NCBI GenBank assembly: GCA_019055375.1
Contig: JAHQIW010000664.1
Span: forward strand, 62,001 to 126,000
Direction of reading: 5' to 3'
DNA length: 64,000 nt
Source of the DNA: Parelaphostrongylus tenuis
Taxonomy: Eukaryota; Nematoda; Chromadorea; Rhabditida; Metastrongylidae
Below are positions 23,797-35,410 of the stretch, piece by piece. Numbering within the stretch: position 1 is the first letter of the stretch; every line of letters starts with the position of its first letter. Under the pieces are notes generated by a model. It ran no database searches. It was not told the DNA's origin and worked only from the letters and a program-made list of their open reading frames with translations. A program made the translations under genes and the position numbers.

Positions 23797-26044
23797 TCGA
23801 AAGAAATGGAATAATCCCTAAGAAAATGTCGAGTGAATGAGCACAGAGTCATAGAAAGTGAAAAGGCATTGACGGTTACCAACTGAGTGCTACAAGAGAC
23901 TCACAGAAGACGCTATCTAACCTGAACTTTAAGCTGTCACTAAAAAAGCGTTTAACAGTATTGTGGACACGGTCATTACACTTTTACAATGATCTTTGTT
24001 CGTTTATGATCTTTTAGATGAAGTGTTGCTTAGAACCGGTTTACAAGGTCGTTTATCAAGATAAAAACATAACAATGTCGATATTTACAGTCGTCGTAGT
24101 TCTTATATTCAAGGTCTCTTATAGTGAAAAAGAGTCCAGTGTCTCATTCACGAAGAGCAGCTAGAAGTAAAGGGTCAATGCAGGAATTCACTGTTCTACT
24201 GTTAGCAGTGTAGCCGAATGGTAAGAAATCTACCGTCGATTCACAAAGAGCTGCGTCTACTTGTGCTCAAAGTATGGAAAAGCCCCATCACTGGTATCTA
24301 TAGCCTCTATGGAACGTAAATTTTTCACGAACGATGCATTACCCAAAAGATAGATACTGTGATGGCGTTAACATGATTCGATGTAGAAATGGACAATTTA
24401 GGAATTCATGTAAGAATATGTCGATAAATTATTATGTAAAAAAATCGGTTGGTATAAAATAGACGACGTAAGAGCCGTCCTCACAGTGATGGACGAGAAT
24501 GAGTGCACCGGAACACACACATGCACAAACACTCCTCATTCAATGCCACGCCCCAACAAACGACAATTCCCAGATTCCAGGGGTGGAGAGTTAAAGTCTT
24601 TCGTTTTTCACAGACTCTTTCAGTGGTCGCCATGTGTTCAGTCTTTTTTAACTTTTCGAGGAATTTTTGAAGAATCCAACATAAGGATTTGATGCACGTA
24701 TGTACGTACGCCAAAACTCCGAAGAAGGCAAAGCTGTTCAAACGTTAGCCATCGAATGACACCAGCTAGTACCAACCTCATATCGTCTGAACAAGGATTG
24801 TATTTTAAAAAGTCAGTCTTGCGAGGTATGTAGGATTTTATTTAGCACTTTTTTCTTCGAATGACTTCGAGATTCTAAGTAAATAGTTCTGTGGAAGGAA
24901 ACAGCTTTGAAATGTTCAATGGTTAAAGAGGTTGGGTGAGTTGAATTATGAAAACTAGTAATACTGAGTGAACATAAGTGCAGCGATGGAACTGGCATAG
25001 TTGAAATCGATTCTCCTACATTCAGCTGACTGATGTCGAACAACTGTCGTTTAGTCGTTTTGTCAAGCCAGTGGTGTAATGTTGCGAACGTCTCCAGTTA
25101 GTCGTCAGCTTTCATCGGTTCAAGATTTTCTTTTCGTTTTTGACGTCGTATACGAGAGAAGTAATCAGAACGCGAGATTAATCAGAGATCTGATAAAGAG
25201 ATCACTTAATAGCAGCAGGGTTGCAACACAAGATATCCACATTAACAGCTTTTCTTTCCTAATGCATCATCATTTTGAGTAGTAGCCCGGATAATATACA
25301 TAGCTCTAGAAATTTAATCACACGTGCTCTTTTTTGAATTTTTCGAGTCTGATCGAGTCGTAAGAGAAGAAAATCGTTTAGGATGCCAGCTATTTCAATG
25401 TCAAAAGACTCCACATCGAAAACATACAAATTCGCCTACCGATGGGTGGTTTACAAACTCCATAATGGGTCACGTCTGAGATTCGCATAGAGAACGCGAG
25501 AGTTTGCGATTTTACATAGACCACATCAAATTGGCAACAATTTGCGCCTACTGAGTATTCTTGAAGCACGGGCATTTTTCTGTGAAACTGAAAATGGACG
25601 AAATTTGATAAGTATCATGACTTACGAGCGCGGAACTTATTGATGGTGTTTTTGTCCCACACACGACATTCCTCACATCATCCCATCTGTTTTTACGTCG
25701 TTACGTCTACTCCTCACCAACCGACACACTTTGACGTCACTTAGTTTTTCACTCGACATCTCCCACATTCCTCTACCCACCGCTGGAGTCTGAGTATGAT
25801 AATCTCGAAGGTCTATAAAGTCAATAGCGGCCTTGTATCTGCGTTTAGAAGCAAGATAATTCAAGTCATGAACATTGTTTGCTTGTTGAGTCAAAGTGAC
25901 TCATACATGTTTAGTTATGATCGTTCCGCTTGACGAAGCGGCTACCTTCTCCCCATGAGAGATGAAGCGTTCGGAGTTGATCACTCCCTTGGAAACACAA
26001 ACACACGCCTGGTGAATTTGTTAACTCGAATGTGTATGCTACCA

Positions 26045-27020
26045 CGGTTGGAAAGAAAGCTGAGACGCATGAGACATCTCCATGCATAACGTCGGAATAT
26101 TCAGTCTCTTATGTGGTATTTTTCCACTGAAGGCCCAGGTAATATTTGTCTTTAATTCACTTTGTTACAAGTCTCCACTATATCTAACGACACAATCGAA
26201 ATTCGTGTTTTATTGCGTCATTATTGATGAAAGGCTCTTTCACAGCGAGCTGTAGTCGATGAAATCAACGAACTTGAAGAGGAAGGCACAAGAAGCAAAT
26301 CTGCTGATGGACGCTGGCTTCAATGCTTCTCAGTGCTGGAGATCTTGACCTCGAAGATAGGCCTCGTTCAGGACCTCCAACAACGTTGAACAATGAAGAT
26401 TTGATTGCTGCTTTGGAAGATGAACCGTCGTTAAGTGCTTTTGAATTGGCAGCCGAACTTGATGTTTCTCATACAACTGTGCTAACTCATCTTCACTAGC
26501 TTAACTTTATTCACAAAAAGCCACAACAAGATCCACACAAACTCACTGAAGCGCAAGCCGCCAAAAGAGTAGAAATTTGCCCCCAACTGCTCAACAATCC
26601 ACTGAATGATCGATTTTGGAGACGCATTCTGACTTCGAACGAGGAGTGGATGTACTAACCAGATCCGAAACTTGGCGCACCGATGGCAGAAAGTCGTAGA
26701 AAAAGATGGCCTTTGTTTTGAAGAATAGTTATTGTTGATGAGGAATGAGAGAATTGGTTAAGACAAAGGGTAATACCCAACTGATGAGGCTGTCAAGGTG
26801 AAACACGTGTATTGGGTTCTTTAAGTTTTCCATAATAGACCACATGTATGGCTCAAAAAATCATTATCAGATATACAGAGATTTGAGCGTGGTCTTAACG
26901 AAACAGCCGAGACGAACGGTAAATTATTATTGTTATTGTTTGGAATCCATGCATGAATTTTTTCAGTTTTTCACAAGTGTTTCAGAGCTTTCTTTCCGAC
27001 CTAATCTGCCAATCCTAGAG
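26045..27020 (+). pseudogene. mariner transposase relic, longer copy with insertion
   Basis: Plus-strand pieces resemble mariner: RSKSADGRWL, then a segment equivalent to DLDLEDRPRSG in a shifted frame, LEDEPSLSAFELAAELDVSH, and a copy of the RPDPKLG block. Several frameshifts and stops. Split by a foldback fragment (26735-26925); the 3' part at 26926-27020 again matches 5508-5610. Confidence 0.75.
26735..26925. repeat. Half foldback element nested in a mariner relic
   Basis: Contains GGTGAAACACGTGTATTGGG, CATAATAGACCACATG and GATTTGAGCGTGGTCTTAAC, the right-arm and terminal blocks of the foldback family. Mariner sequence matching the 5 kb relic resumes on both sides. Confidence 0.65.
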
Positions 27021-28302
27021 AAATCGATGGTTATGTCCCTAGTGAAAGACTAAATCAACTTTGTGTCATTTGTGTGCTTCAGGGCACCTCTAAGCACTCT
27101 ACAGTATTTATCTGTACCCTCTATTCAAAACCTTAGAATGAAGTGTTTGTACAAACAGTGTTAAGTGGAGTGTTTTCATGTCCTCGAGTAAAAAGAACTC
27201 AACGGTCAGCTTTGTTTCACAACACTGACGAATAGAAATGGTGATCAGAAGATTTATTCAATGAATAACGTCACTGCAAGTGATACATTTAGACAGTGAG
27301 TTATGCACATGCCACAAAGTTTTTATGGCTCACAATGGATGCCAATAAGGAATCTCTTGAGCTGATGTAAATCTAAAATATAGATGCTATTATTTAAGAT
27401 TCAGAGTACTTAGTCGAGCTGAATACCGATGTAACTATTTCTATGAGTTATAATAGTGGACTAGTTACAAAAATAATCACCTAAGTTCAAAAAAGACTGT
27501 CTTTGAAAGTATTGACCAGCGAAGATGACTATGGCGCTAGAGTAAAATGTGGCCTTCAAGATTATTTGGAGTTATTCGAAAAGAAGATCATATCAATCAA
27601 GCAGAACAGGCAGAAAAATAGAAAAATGAAAGTCTAGAGAGACAACAATTACTTTTAGAGATAAAAACGTGAAAAAGGCTTCGACGACGTTCACACGAGT
27701 ACATAACATTGATCATATGGTGAAGGAACGCTAGCTAATCTCGCACTGGTCTTCAATCAGCTAGCTAAGGGCGCACTAACTAACCATATCGAAGTCACTC
27801 ACGTAGCTTGCGGAAGGAAAGGTATCAGAGCAATAAGTGCAGGCATAGACGCGAAATTTTTTTTGTCGTCTTGCTGCCGCTCGCTAATCCTTGCTCGATA
27901 ATGTTAACTTTCCAACCCAAGTGTTCATCTAGAACGTTCGGAGATATTCGTTCCGTTGAACGTCAATAGCTATTCCGACACATTGACGACAGAGTCTCGT
28001 TTTTAAAAGCCACACATTCTCCAGTCGTCAATTTTGGTATACATGTTAATTAGGTATTTCACTCATGCGGATGTTCCTTTAGAGTTTATTTCGCTTATCT
28101 ATGCAGCGAATATGATGGAAATAATCAAATGATACATTATTGAGAGGATGGTTTATCGTGAGCAAGTCGGATTTTTACATCTACATTTCATAAGCTATCG
28201 AATGATTACAAAATCTGTGAAAACCTCACATCTTTCTAGGTGCTATATTAGTGCCTTACCCAAAAGTGATCTTCTGCACATCATTTTGCAGAACATCTCA
28301 TC

Positions 28303-28307
<5 letters not shown>

Positions 28308-28351
<44 letters not shown>
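28308..28351. repeat. TA microsatellite
   Basis: Uninterrupted run of about 21 TA units in the pck-metalloproteinase spacer. Confidence 0.95.
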
Positions 28352-28352
<1 letters not shown>

Positions 28353-29717
28353 TTTGCGGACGGCGAGCGGTTAGGATGACTACGAAAAGAAGATGCCGGT
28401 GTGTGCTCTAATACCAGTGTGGCGGTTTTCTAACAAAATCTATACTTTTTTTTTCACCAATAAATGGCGTTTCTGCACACTTCAGTAAGGCTGTTTTTCT
28501 TAGAAATAACATAACTGCTCCAATTATAATCGACACCCCATAGGGAAAAGTCAAGTATGTATGGAAAAGGTAATTTTAGAACTTTTATAGAGAATTTCTA
28601 TGATATTTTACCTGTCCTCACCCTTAATTCATAAAATTTATCTTTTATTTCTTTAGTTTTCATACACTTCTTTATAAAGTGCATTAAATTCGTCATACTG
28701 ACTGAAAAGTAGAAAACAACAAGTAGTTCGTCAAAAATAGTGATGCTTTTTGCATGCGATCCCACCGCATCTATAATTCACATTAGCTTTTTGATTGTTT
28801 GTACTTTAGACCATTATTTCTCAGATCTGCGCGTAATTTCGTTCGAATTCTTTATTCATAGCTATGGCTTACGGTCTTCTCCGTTATCTCCACCCTATTT
28901 GAGCTTTTTGATAGAGACGTATTTTCAAATTTTATAAGGCTTTTTGTTAATCAGCTAAAACCAGGTGAATCTGACCGACGTATTCTATTTCCTAAATGGC
29001 TTGTTTTTTGCTCTGTATCAGTTGAAATAAGATTTTGTTCCACATTCAAGCATTTCTCGCCGCATAAAATCTGTTTCATAAGGAGTTGCTAATTATTAGA
29101 TAGGGGAAATCTTAGCGATTTCAATGGTGTACATGGCTTTTGAGAAACTTTTCATAGCGCTGCAGTAAAAAAAGAAGAAAGTTTTGCAAATTTGAATCTC
29201 TTTTGCTCCCCGCATTTTGTTTCGACCTCTCAGAAAAGCGCGTTTTCTGATTTTTTTTTAAAGTCTGATAACCGTTTGATAGCTGAAACGCCGAAAAATT
29301 TGAAGGTTAACTTTATTTTCAAGGCGGCTTTCTCAATACGCTTAGAAAGTGAAAATAAAAATTTCTTTCACTCTCAAGCATTTCTCGCTGAAGAAAGCTT
29401 TTCCGCTGGAATCAATAATTTTTCAATAGCTCAAATCTTCACAAATTCCCACAGTAGCTTTGATTTTACAAAAAAACCCTTACTGCACTGCAATTGTCAG
29501 AAGAAGATTGCGTTTTGCATGTAACAGATATATTGCAAAAAGGTGGAAATTTGGAGCCAGTGTCGCGAAATCTCATCTTTTAGAGTGGAAAACCCCATCT
29601 TTTTTTTTTTAACCGTTACAGCGCTCTTAGGAATCCTCTCCAAAAATCACCTACGTCTTTGTAATCGTTGAGATCTTTGCTATGGAATGACTATTGACTG
29701 TTTCAATATATCCTTCC

Positions 29718-30262
29718 ATTATTATTTGAGCCAACTTGTCATGTTGTCTGGTAAGGACTCTTGTACAGCCCGATACACGTGTTTCGTTCTTACAGGCTCG
29801 TCAGGCGGGCAGAACCCGTCGTCTTTTGATCTTTTTATAGTCAGATCTCTCGGGAGCCTTACACTCCTTATAAAGAGAATAGTAATGAAAGGATATATTA
29901 CAATAATGAAAGGGTATATTGAAATTTAAACGTGGTCTAAACAAAGCACTCGAAATAAAGATATAATTATGATAAAAGTACCACCCAAAGAATAATCGAG
30001 TGCGCAACACTCTGTGTTAGGTGAAAATTTCACTTGACATAGAGTGTGAAACGTACGTCGTCGATGACTCTCTATAAGGAGTGTAAGGCTCCCGAGAGAA
30101 CTGACTATAAAAAGATTGGAAGACAACGGGTTCTGCCCGGCTGACGAGTCTGTAAGGACGAAACACGTGTATCGGGCTGTACAAGAGCCCTTACCAGACC
30201 ACATGACAAGTTGGCTTAAATAATAATGAAAGGATCTATTGAAATTTGAGCGTGGTCTAAAC
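29718..30262. repeat. Foldback element with long arms
   Basis: Left arm 29718-29878 and right arm 30070-30226 are near-identical inverted copies of about 155 bp, including CCCGATACACGTGTTTCGTT against ACGAAACACGTGTATCGGGC, and a shared ACTATAAAAAGAT block. The right end continues as TTTGAGCGTGGTCTAAAC. Could form a long hairpin. Confidence 0.8.
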
Positions 30263-31537
30263 AAAGCACTCGAAATAAAGGTATAAATATTGACTGTTTA
30301 TTCAGAAAAACTTAGTTCGGCGAGAAATGCACTAATGTGATACAAAACCTTATTTTGATTGCTACAGTGCAAAGGACAAGCCATCTGAAAGATAAAATCC
30401 GCCGTCAGAATTCACTTCATTTCAGCCATCCAATCATATTTACTCTTCCAATAACGGCATAAAATATTTTTACCAAAGGGAAAGGGGGATGGGCAAACAG
30501 AGTGGAGATAACAGAAGAGTACCAAGGAATACTCTTGTATTGTTAACGATTTGTGTCATTTATGAGTGCTTTTGTTTGATGTTGTTATTAAAAATTGTTG
30601 CTTGTTGATGAATATAATGATTAACTGCTAACAGTGTCAGCATTATGTAAAATATGGCTTAGAAGCGTTGAAATTTTCTTGAGAAGAATTGAAAAGGCGT
30701 TTCCTGAAGAATATAGCTTAAATATTAGAAAATAAAAATTTCTAATTCAAATGACCATTCTTTTTACTGAGACTACGTTTATAGAAGTCTGTCTATATCT
30801 GTCCAACAAATTATGGCAATATTGATGTTCACGTAGTATAAAGTTCTACTATACACGTATCGGGAGGTCCGTTATGAATTGAAGGGGCCGGTTGATAGCA
30901 ACAAGCGTAAAATGTTACTTTTTGCTAGTAGCACAAGCAGAAGATTGTCCTTTTTGAAAGCCAACCTTGGTTTTCAAGATTCTATTTTCTGGGGCTATCA
31001 AATGATTATCATAAGTCTAGTGCATCAAGGAAAAATCAAGGGCTCACAAACGCAATTCTTGAAATGCGATTGCACACAACAGGATTTGTTTTAGAATGGA
31101 GATTTTAAAGACATTTGGGCGTTATCCTTATTAGGAGTACGTTTACAATCTAACCACTTAATCCCATAAGATCCGCTATGAATTAAAAAAGATGGACTGC
31201 AATTGCAGAAGGATGTCTTATTTATTAGTAGAACGTACTATGGAAATCTTCTCACACAACAAGCTTATAATCAAAACCAAATTTTTTCAAGCTATCGAAT
31301 GACTAGAAAAGCATCAAGAAGATAAAAGAAAATCATCAATAGCAGCTGGAAAGACATTCCTTTCTACAATAATGTGTTTATTTCTGTGAAAAAGGCAAGA
31401 TTTTGGAAAGCATTAGCGTTAAAATTGCTAAAATTATTCATACAGGAGTCTCATCAGTGCTCCTGTATCGTTTTTTGATGATAATGCCCTTTCGAAAACT
31501 CAATGAACCCAAATCTTTGTTGGAACACGCCCCAAAT

Positions 31538-31599
31538 TTAGTAGCCATCTGAACAGCGCGTCCAGCTAAGGGTCATAAAACTTTTACCGTCCTCAAAGG

Positions 31600-31638
<39 letters not shown>

Positions 31639-32270
31639 ATGTATATTTAATTGAAAAATTGAGAAAAGAATTTGATCTTGTCGTAAACGTTGTAGAATAG
31701 CTTGATGTTGGTGCATAAGCAATGAAAATGGTCAAAGCCGGCATTGAACCACACCATTTGAACCGTAATCGTCCAATACGGGTTGTTAATTGTTCAAATG
31801 TATCGATGTTTACAGTCAAATTTAATTTGACGAGGACGCCAACGCCACCGACACCTTACGATCGCATGTCTCAAGAAGCAGCTCTACTCCGGTGTCATAA
31901 ACAGCGTGAAAAGGATGGCGTCTTCTCGTCTCAGCCAAGCCAATGACGTCGTGCCCTATCATTCTTACTTGAATCAATACATATTCTACAGCAGATTCGT
32001 GAGCAAGTGTTCGTGCTTTATAGGTACAGATTGTCACTTTAGTCCGTTTAGATTTTGGCAGCATAGTTTGGCCCTGAGATTTAGCAGCTTCTCCGTACTC
32101 GTCCTACCCAGCGCTGCCGTACTAGGGTCTCTTTCGGGGTCAGGGGAATGAGGCCTATATTTATTGCTGTTTTTAGCATTTTGGTACCCAACGTATAGCT
32201 TGATAGGCTCTAAACTTGGAGGTTGGGTACTCACGAGTAGCTTGCCAGTCTCTCTCGGAGCGGGAGGAGC
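31538..32270 (-). pseudogene. RTE-type retrotransposon, 5' endonuclease part
   Basis: Minus-strand frames read KRTKVTICTYKARTLAHES, DVIGLAETRRRHPFHAVYDT and RIGRLRFKWCGSMPALTIF, then IAYAPTSSY: the apurinic endonuclease domain common in nematode RTE elements. Frame shifts near 31820 and the copy ends in a TA microsatellite. No reverse transcriptase. Confidence 0.8.
31602..31640. repeat. TA/TG microsatellite at the end of an RTE copy
   Basis: (TA)n followed by TGTGTGTATG, directly at the 3' end of the truncated RTE sequence on the minus strand; such simple-repeat tails are usual for RTE elements. Confidence 0.85.
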
Positions 32271-33039
32271 TTATTTGTCTAAAAAAATAATAAATATATA
32301 CTAGACAATAGGCACTTGCCCGCTATCGGGCAAGAATTTTTTTAAAAAATCTCTATCGCTAAAAAAGACTTTCCATCAGAACACAAATAATCGTAAAAAT
32401 GCTAATGCTTTCTAGTAAAGCCTTATCATAAAACTCCGGCACTGAAAGTGAAATTTCATACGGGTAGCGTATTATGACGCTTATAGCCCGCTGAGCAGAT
32501 CACTTTTCTAAACTATCGCTGACCATAAAGTAGTAAAAACTCGAAAATTTGAGAAATGTGTTTGTCTCTAAGCCTTATCGGAGCCTTGTCGGTTTGAGAG
32601 CCTTATCAGCTCCTGGACTTATGGTTGGAAAACTTCTGAATGCCCGTTAGTGATAAGGGTGGAGAGTTTGTGGCAATTATTCGTCAGTTAGAATTTGAGA
32701 TGGCAAATAAGCATGTTGAGATGCTTTCTTTGCCGGCCCTCTTGTGAACAGGAATTTAGAAGTCAATAGCGCAATTTAAACAACGAGAGGGTCAAAGTTA
32801 CAATAGTTGCAGCTCAAAACCATATCATTTCCGAAGTGAAAATTCAAATACCACCATGTTCAGTCCTATAATTTCTTATAAAAAACACATAAGTCAGCTT
32901 TCTTTGATAGTACTAGATCTAAAGATCCACCAATATTTAAGGTTAGACTATCGCCAGCGTGGAACGAACCAACAGATAGAATAGTATGGTTTATAAGTTT
33001 TAAAATATCGCACTTATTAAATCACATTCTAACCCATCT

Positions 33040-34357
33040 TACGAACAGAAAATATTCCTGGATCGTCTACGTAACGCATGTCCTAACAACGAGCACGTGA
33101 TGGAATCATTCGACACGACCGCCGTTTATATCAGCGTGTCGAAAGACTCTGCACTGCAAGCCATCCACGAGTTTCCTATACCACATCAGAGAGCGATAAC
33201 GATGCATGGCTTGTTGATGGAGCAGCTCATAGTCTCTCAAAAGAGTGCCTTAATTGGTCAATCTTCGGATGGTCCGGAAAACCGTTTGGTCAAATGAGGA
33301 GGCTGGCAGTGGGGCAACGAGCACCCAGCCAAGCTATTGCCTCTATGTTTGAAGTGAAGTCCCAGTGATTGATCTTCGATCATTGCTCTACTGTAGATTT
33401 ATAAATGATTGTTCACTTATTTGCTCCACTCAAGAGGAAATGAACGGTTTTGTTAAAAACTAAGTGAACAGACACAGATCTAAAAATTCACTCGTGATGT
33501 ACTGGAAAATAAGTGGGTATCATTTTTGAACGTGCAAATTAATCTATCCGTCAAGGGCTACATCATGAAGCGATACTGAAAGCCAACTAACGAAAATATT
33601 TTGGTTGATTATCTCTCCTCTCACTTCTCGCATACAAGAAGGCTCGTGTAAAAAACATGTTCTGAACATTATCAGCATGTGATTGGGGGAGAGCAGAGAG
33701 AAAAATGTCCGAAATCGGCGCGGAAAATAGTATTTCTAATGGCTATAATTTTGTAGCTTCTTCCTGTATGTTTAGAAAGAATGACGAGCCTCCAAATGGT
33801 GATCAGAGAAAGCAAGCCCCGCTTATACTCCATTCTTTTTCAAACGCGAATAATATAGCAATAAAGCGTTGTTTGAAGAGGGCAGTCTCAAAGAAATCAG
33901 TCACGATTTTTTAAAACCATTGTAAACTCTAGGGTGACAACAGGTTTAGGACCGCCTATACGAGCGAACACGTACAACACACTACTGCACAATGTGCCCA
34001 AACGGTAGAGACGGTGAATGCATGAGCATAAGTGCAGCTCAACTGATTTCCTGTAAAGCGTGTGGCGAAAAATACATCGGTGAATCGTCTAGGCTACTCT
34101 GTGCCCGCATAGAAGAATTTCCTAGGCTGCAAGCTTATATTACACCAAGTACCCCGCTAAGCTCGCATGGGACACAGACGCATAACGGAAAGAATTTTGA
34201 AGTAGAATCCACCATCCTTCACAGGAAACGTAGGACTCAGCACGCAAGATTTTCGGAAACGTTCTGGATAAACACCATCAGTCCAAATGTGAACCGCAGA
34301 GAGGAGTGCCGCTTAATTGTACGTGATATTACCTACTATACAAGACTATTATTTTGA
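33040..34357 (+). pseudogene. Penelope-like element relic (reverse transcriptase and GIY-YIG remnants)
   Basis: At 33097-33290 the frame ESFDTTAVYISVSKDSALQA matches the Penelope RT block around SFDV.SLYTNV. At 33992-34357 a 121-codon frame has ISCKACGEKYIGESSRLLCA, the GIY-YIG nuclease core, then HNGKNFEVESTILHRKRRTQ and ETFWINTISPNVNRREEC. Stops and a gap separate the parts; inactive. I see no terminal repeats. Confidence 0.75.
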
Positions 34358-35184
34358 TGTGGATTGTGCATTATCAGCCCATGTGATCTCTGCTCAATTT
34401 GTCTCCAGTGATATAAGTCAGTGGATGACTTATGAAAAGGAGCATGTTGAAAAGTTACTTTGTGCTTGATACTAATGAAATCTAGATTTGGTGATTTCTT
34501 TCTAACGAAATATTGAAAGGATTGGCTGATTGGATTTTGAGCAATCTGATTCTTCCAGGCACTGAAAAGGCGAAACTGCCAAAACGTCAACTGTTCCAAT
34601 AGATTATATTGATTAGGTGCAGAAGTAATTGCGGTTGATACCATATTAAATTCGCCGTTCGATATTGGGGTGAGTTCTTAAATAAATGTGGTTATGTTAT
34701 ACATCATTTTAATGCTCATTTTTGCTTTGCGTATTGTTGCCAGCGACGCTTTAATAGCTGTTTATGTCATACTTCAGAATATGAAGAAGATGTTGGCTGG
34801 TGCAAAAGTGTAGCGGTTTCAGACCGTGAGTTCAAAATGGGTTAAAAGCAGAGAAACAATTCGCTACATCAGCAATGCGTTTTGTCCTAGCCTATTAACG
34901 AGACTACAGTGTAGCGGTGGTTAGTTAAAAAAGTTTCGTAAAGGAGACGACTTTTAAAAATACATGAACAGCAATAACTTTTTTTGTCAACCTCATTGGA
35001 GTCATGAGAAAAGCAATCATCGAAGCTGATTATTCCTAAGTTTACGCGAGATGCTGCAAAAAAAAACTCAGCGTCGGAGTTCACTACCTGGAACAAATTG
35101 AGAAGACAAAAAAGGTTGGTGAAAAGCAATAGCGGTTCTCTATGGTCAGGCGACAGGCACGTGTCGCACAATGAACGCTTCAAA

Positions 35185-35410
35185 AGTCTAACGATTTCAG
35201 CTACGAAGTTCTGCCTTATCTTCCATATTCGCCGGACCTTGCACTCACCGATCGCCACTTTTCAAGCGTCTGGATAACATCTTGCAGAGAAAACGCCTCT
35301 AAATTAAGAGGATGCGGAAAAAGTTCTATAAGAGTTCGTTGAATTCCTAGACACCGAGTTTGATGCTAGAAGATTAAGTAAGCTCACTTTTTGTTGGGAA
35401 TAATGTGCTT
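35185..35410 (+). pseudogene. mariner-type transposase C-terminal fragment
   Basis: Frames read SYEVLPYLPYSPDLALTDRH (the PYSPDLAP.D block) and FKRLDNILQRKRL, then EFLDTEFDARR. Frameshifted and with stops. The sequence just upstream (34780-35180) is too eroded to assign. Confidence 0.7.

Noticed and set aside
29192..29524. 110-codon plus frame
   Set aside because: Phe/Ser-rich AT-biased translation without motif, splice context or neighbours; likely chance.
34887..35258. 123-codon minus frame
   Set aside because: Antisense to a mariner transposase remnant on the plus strand.
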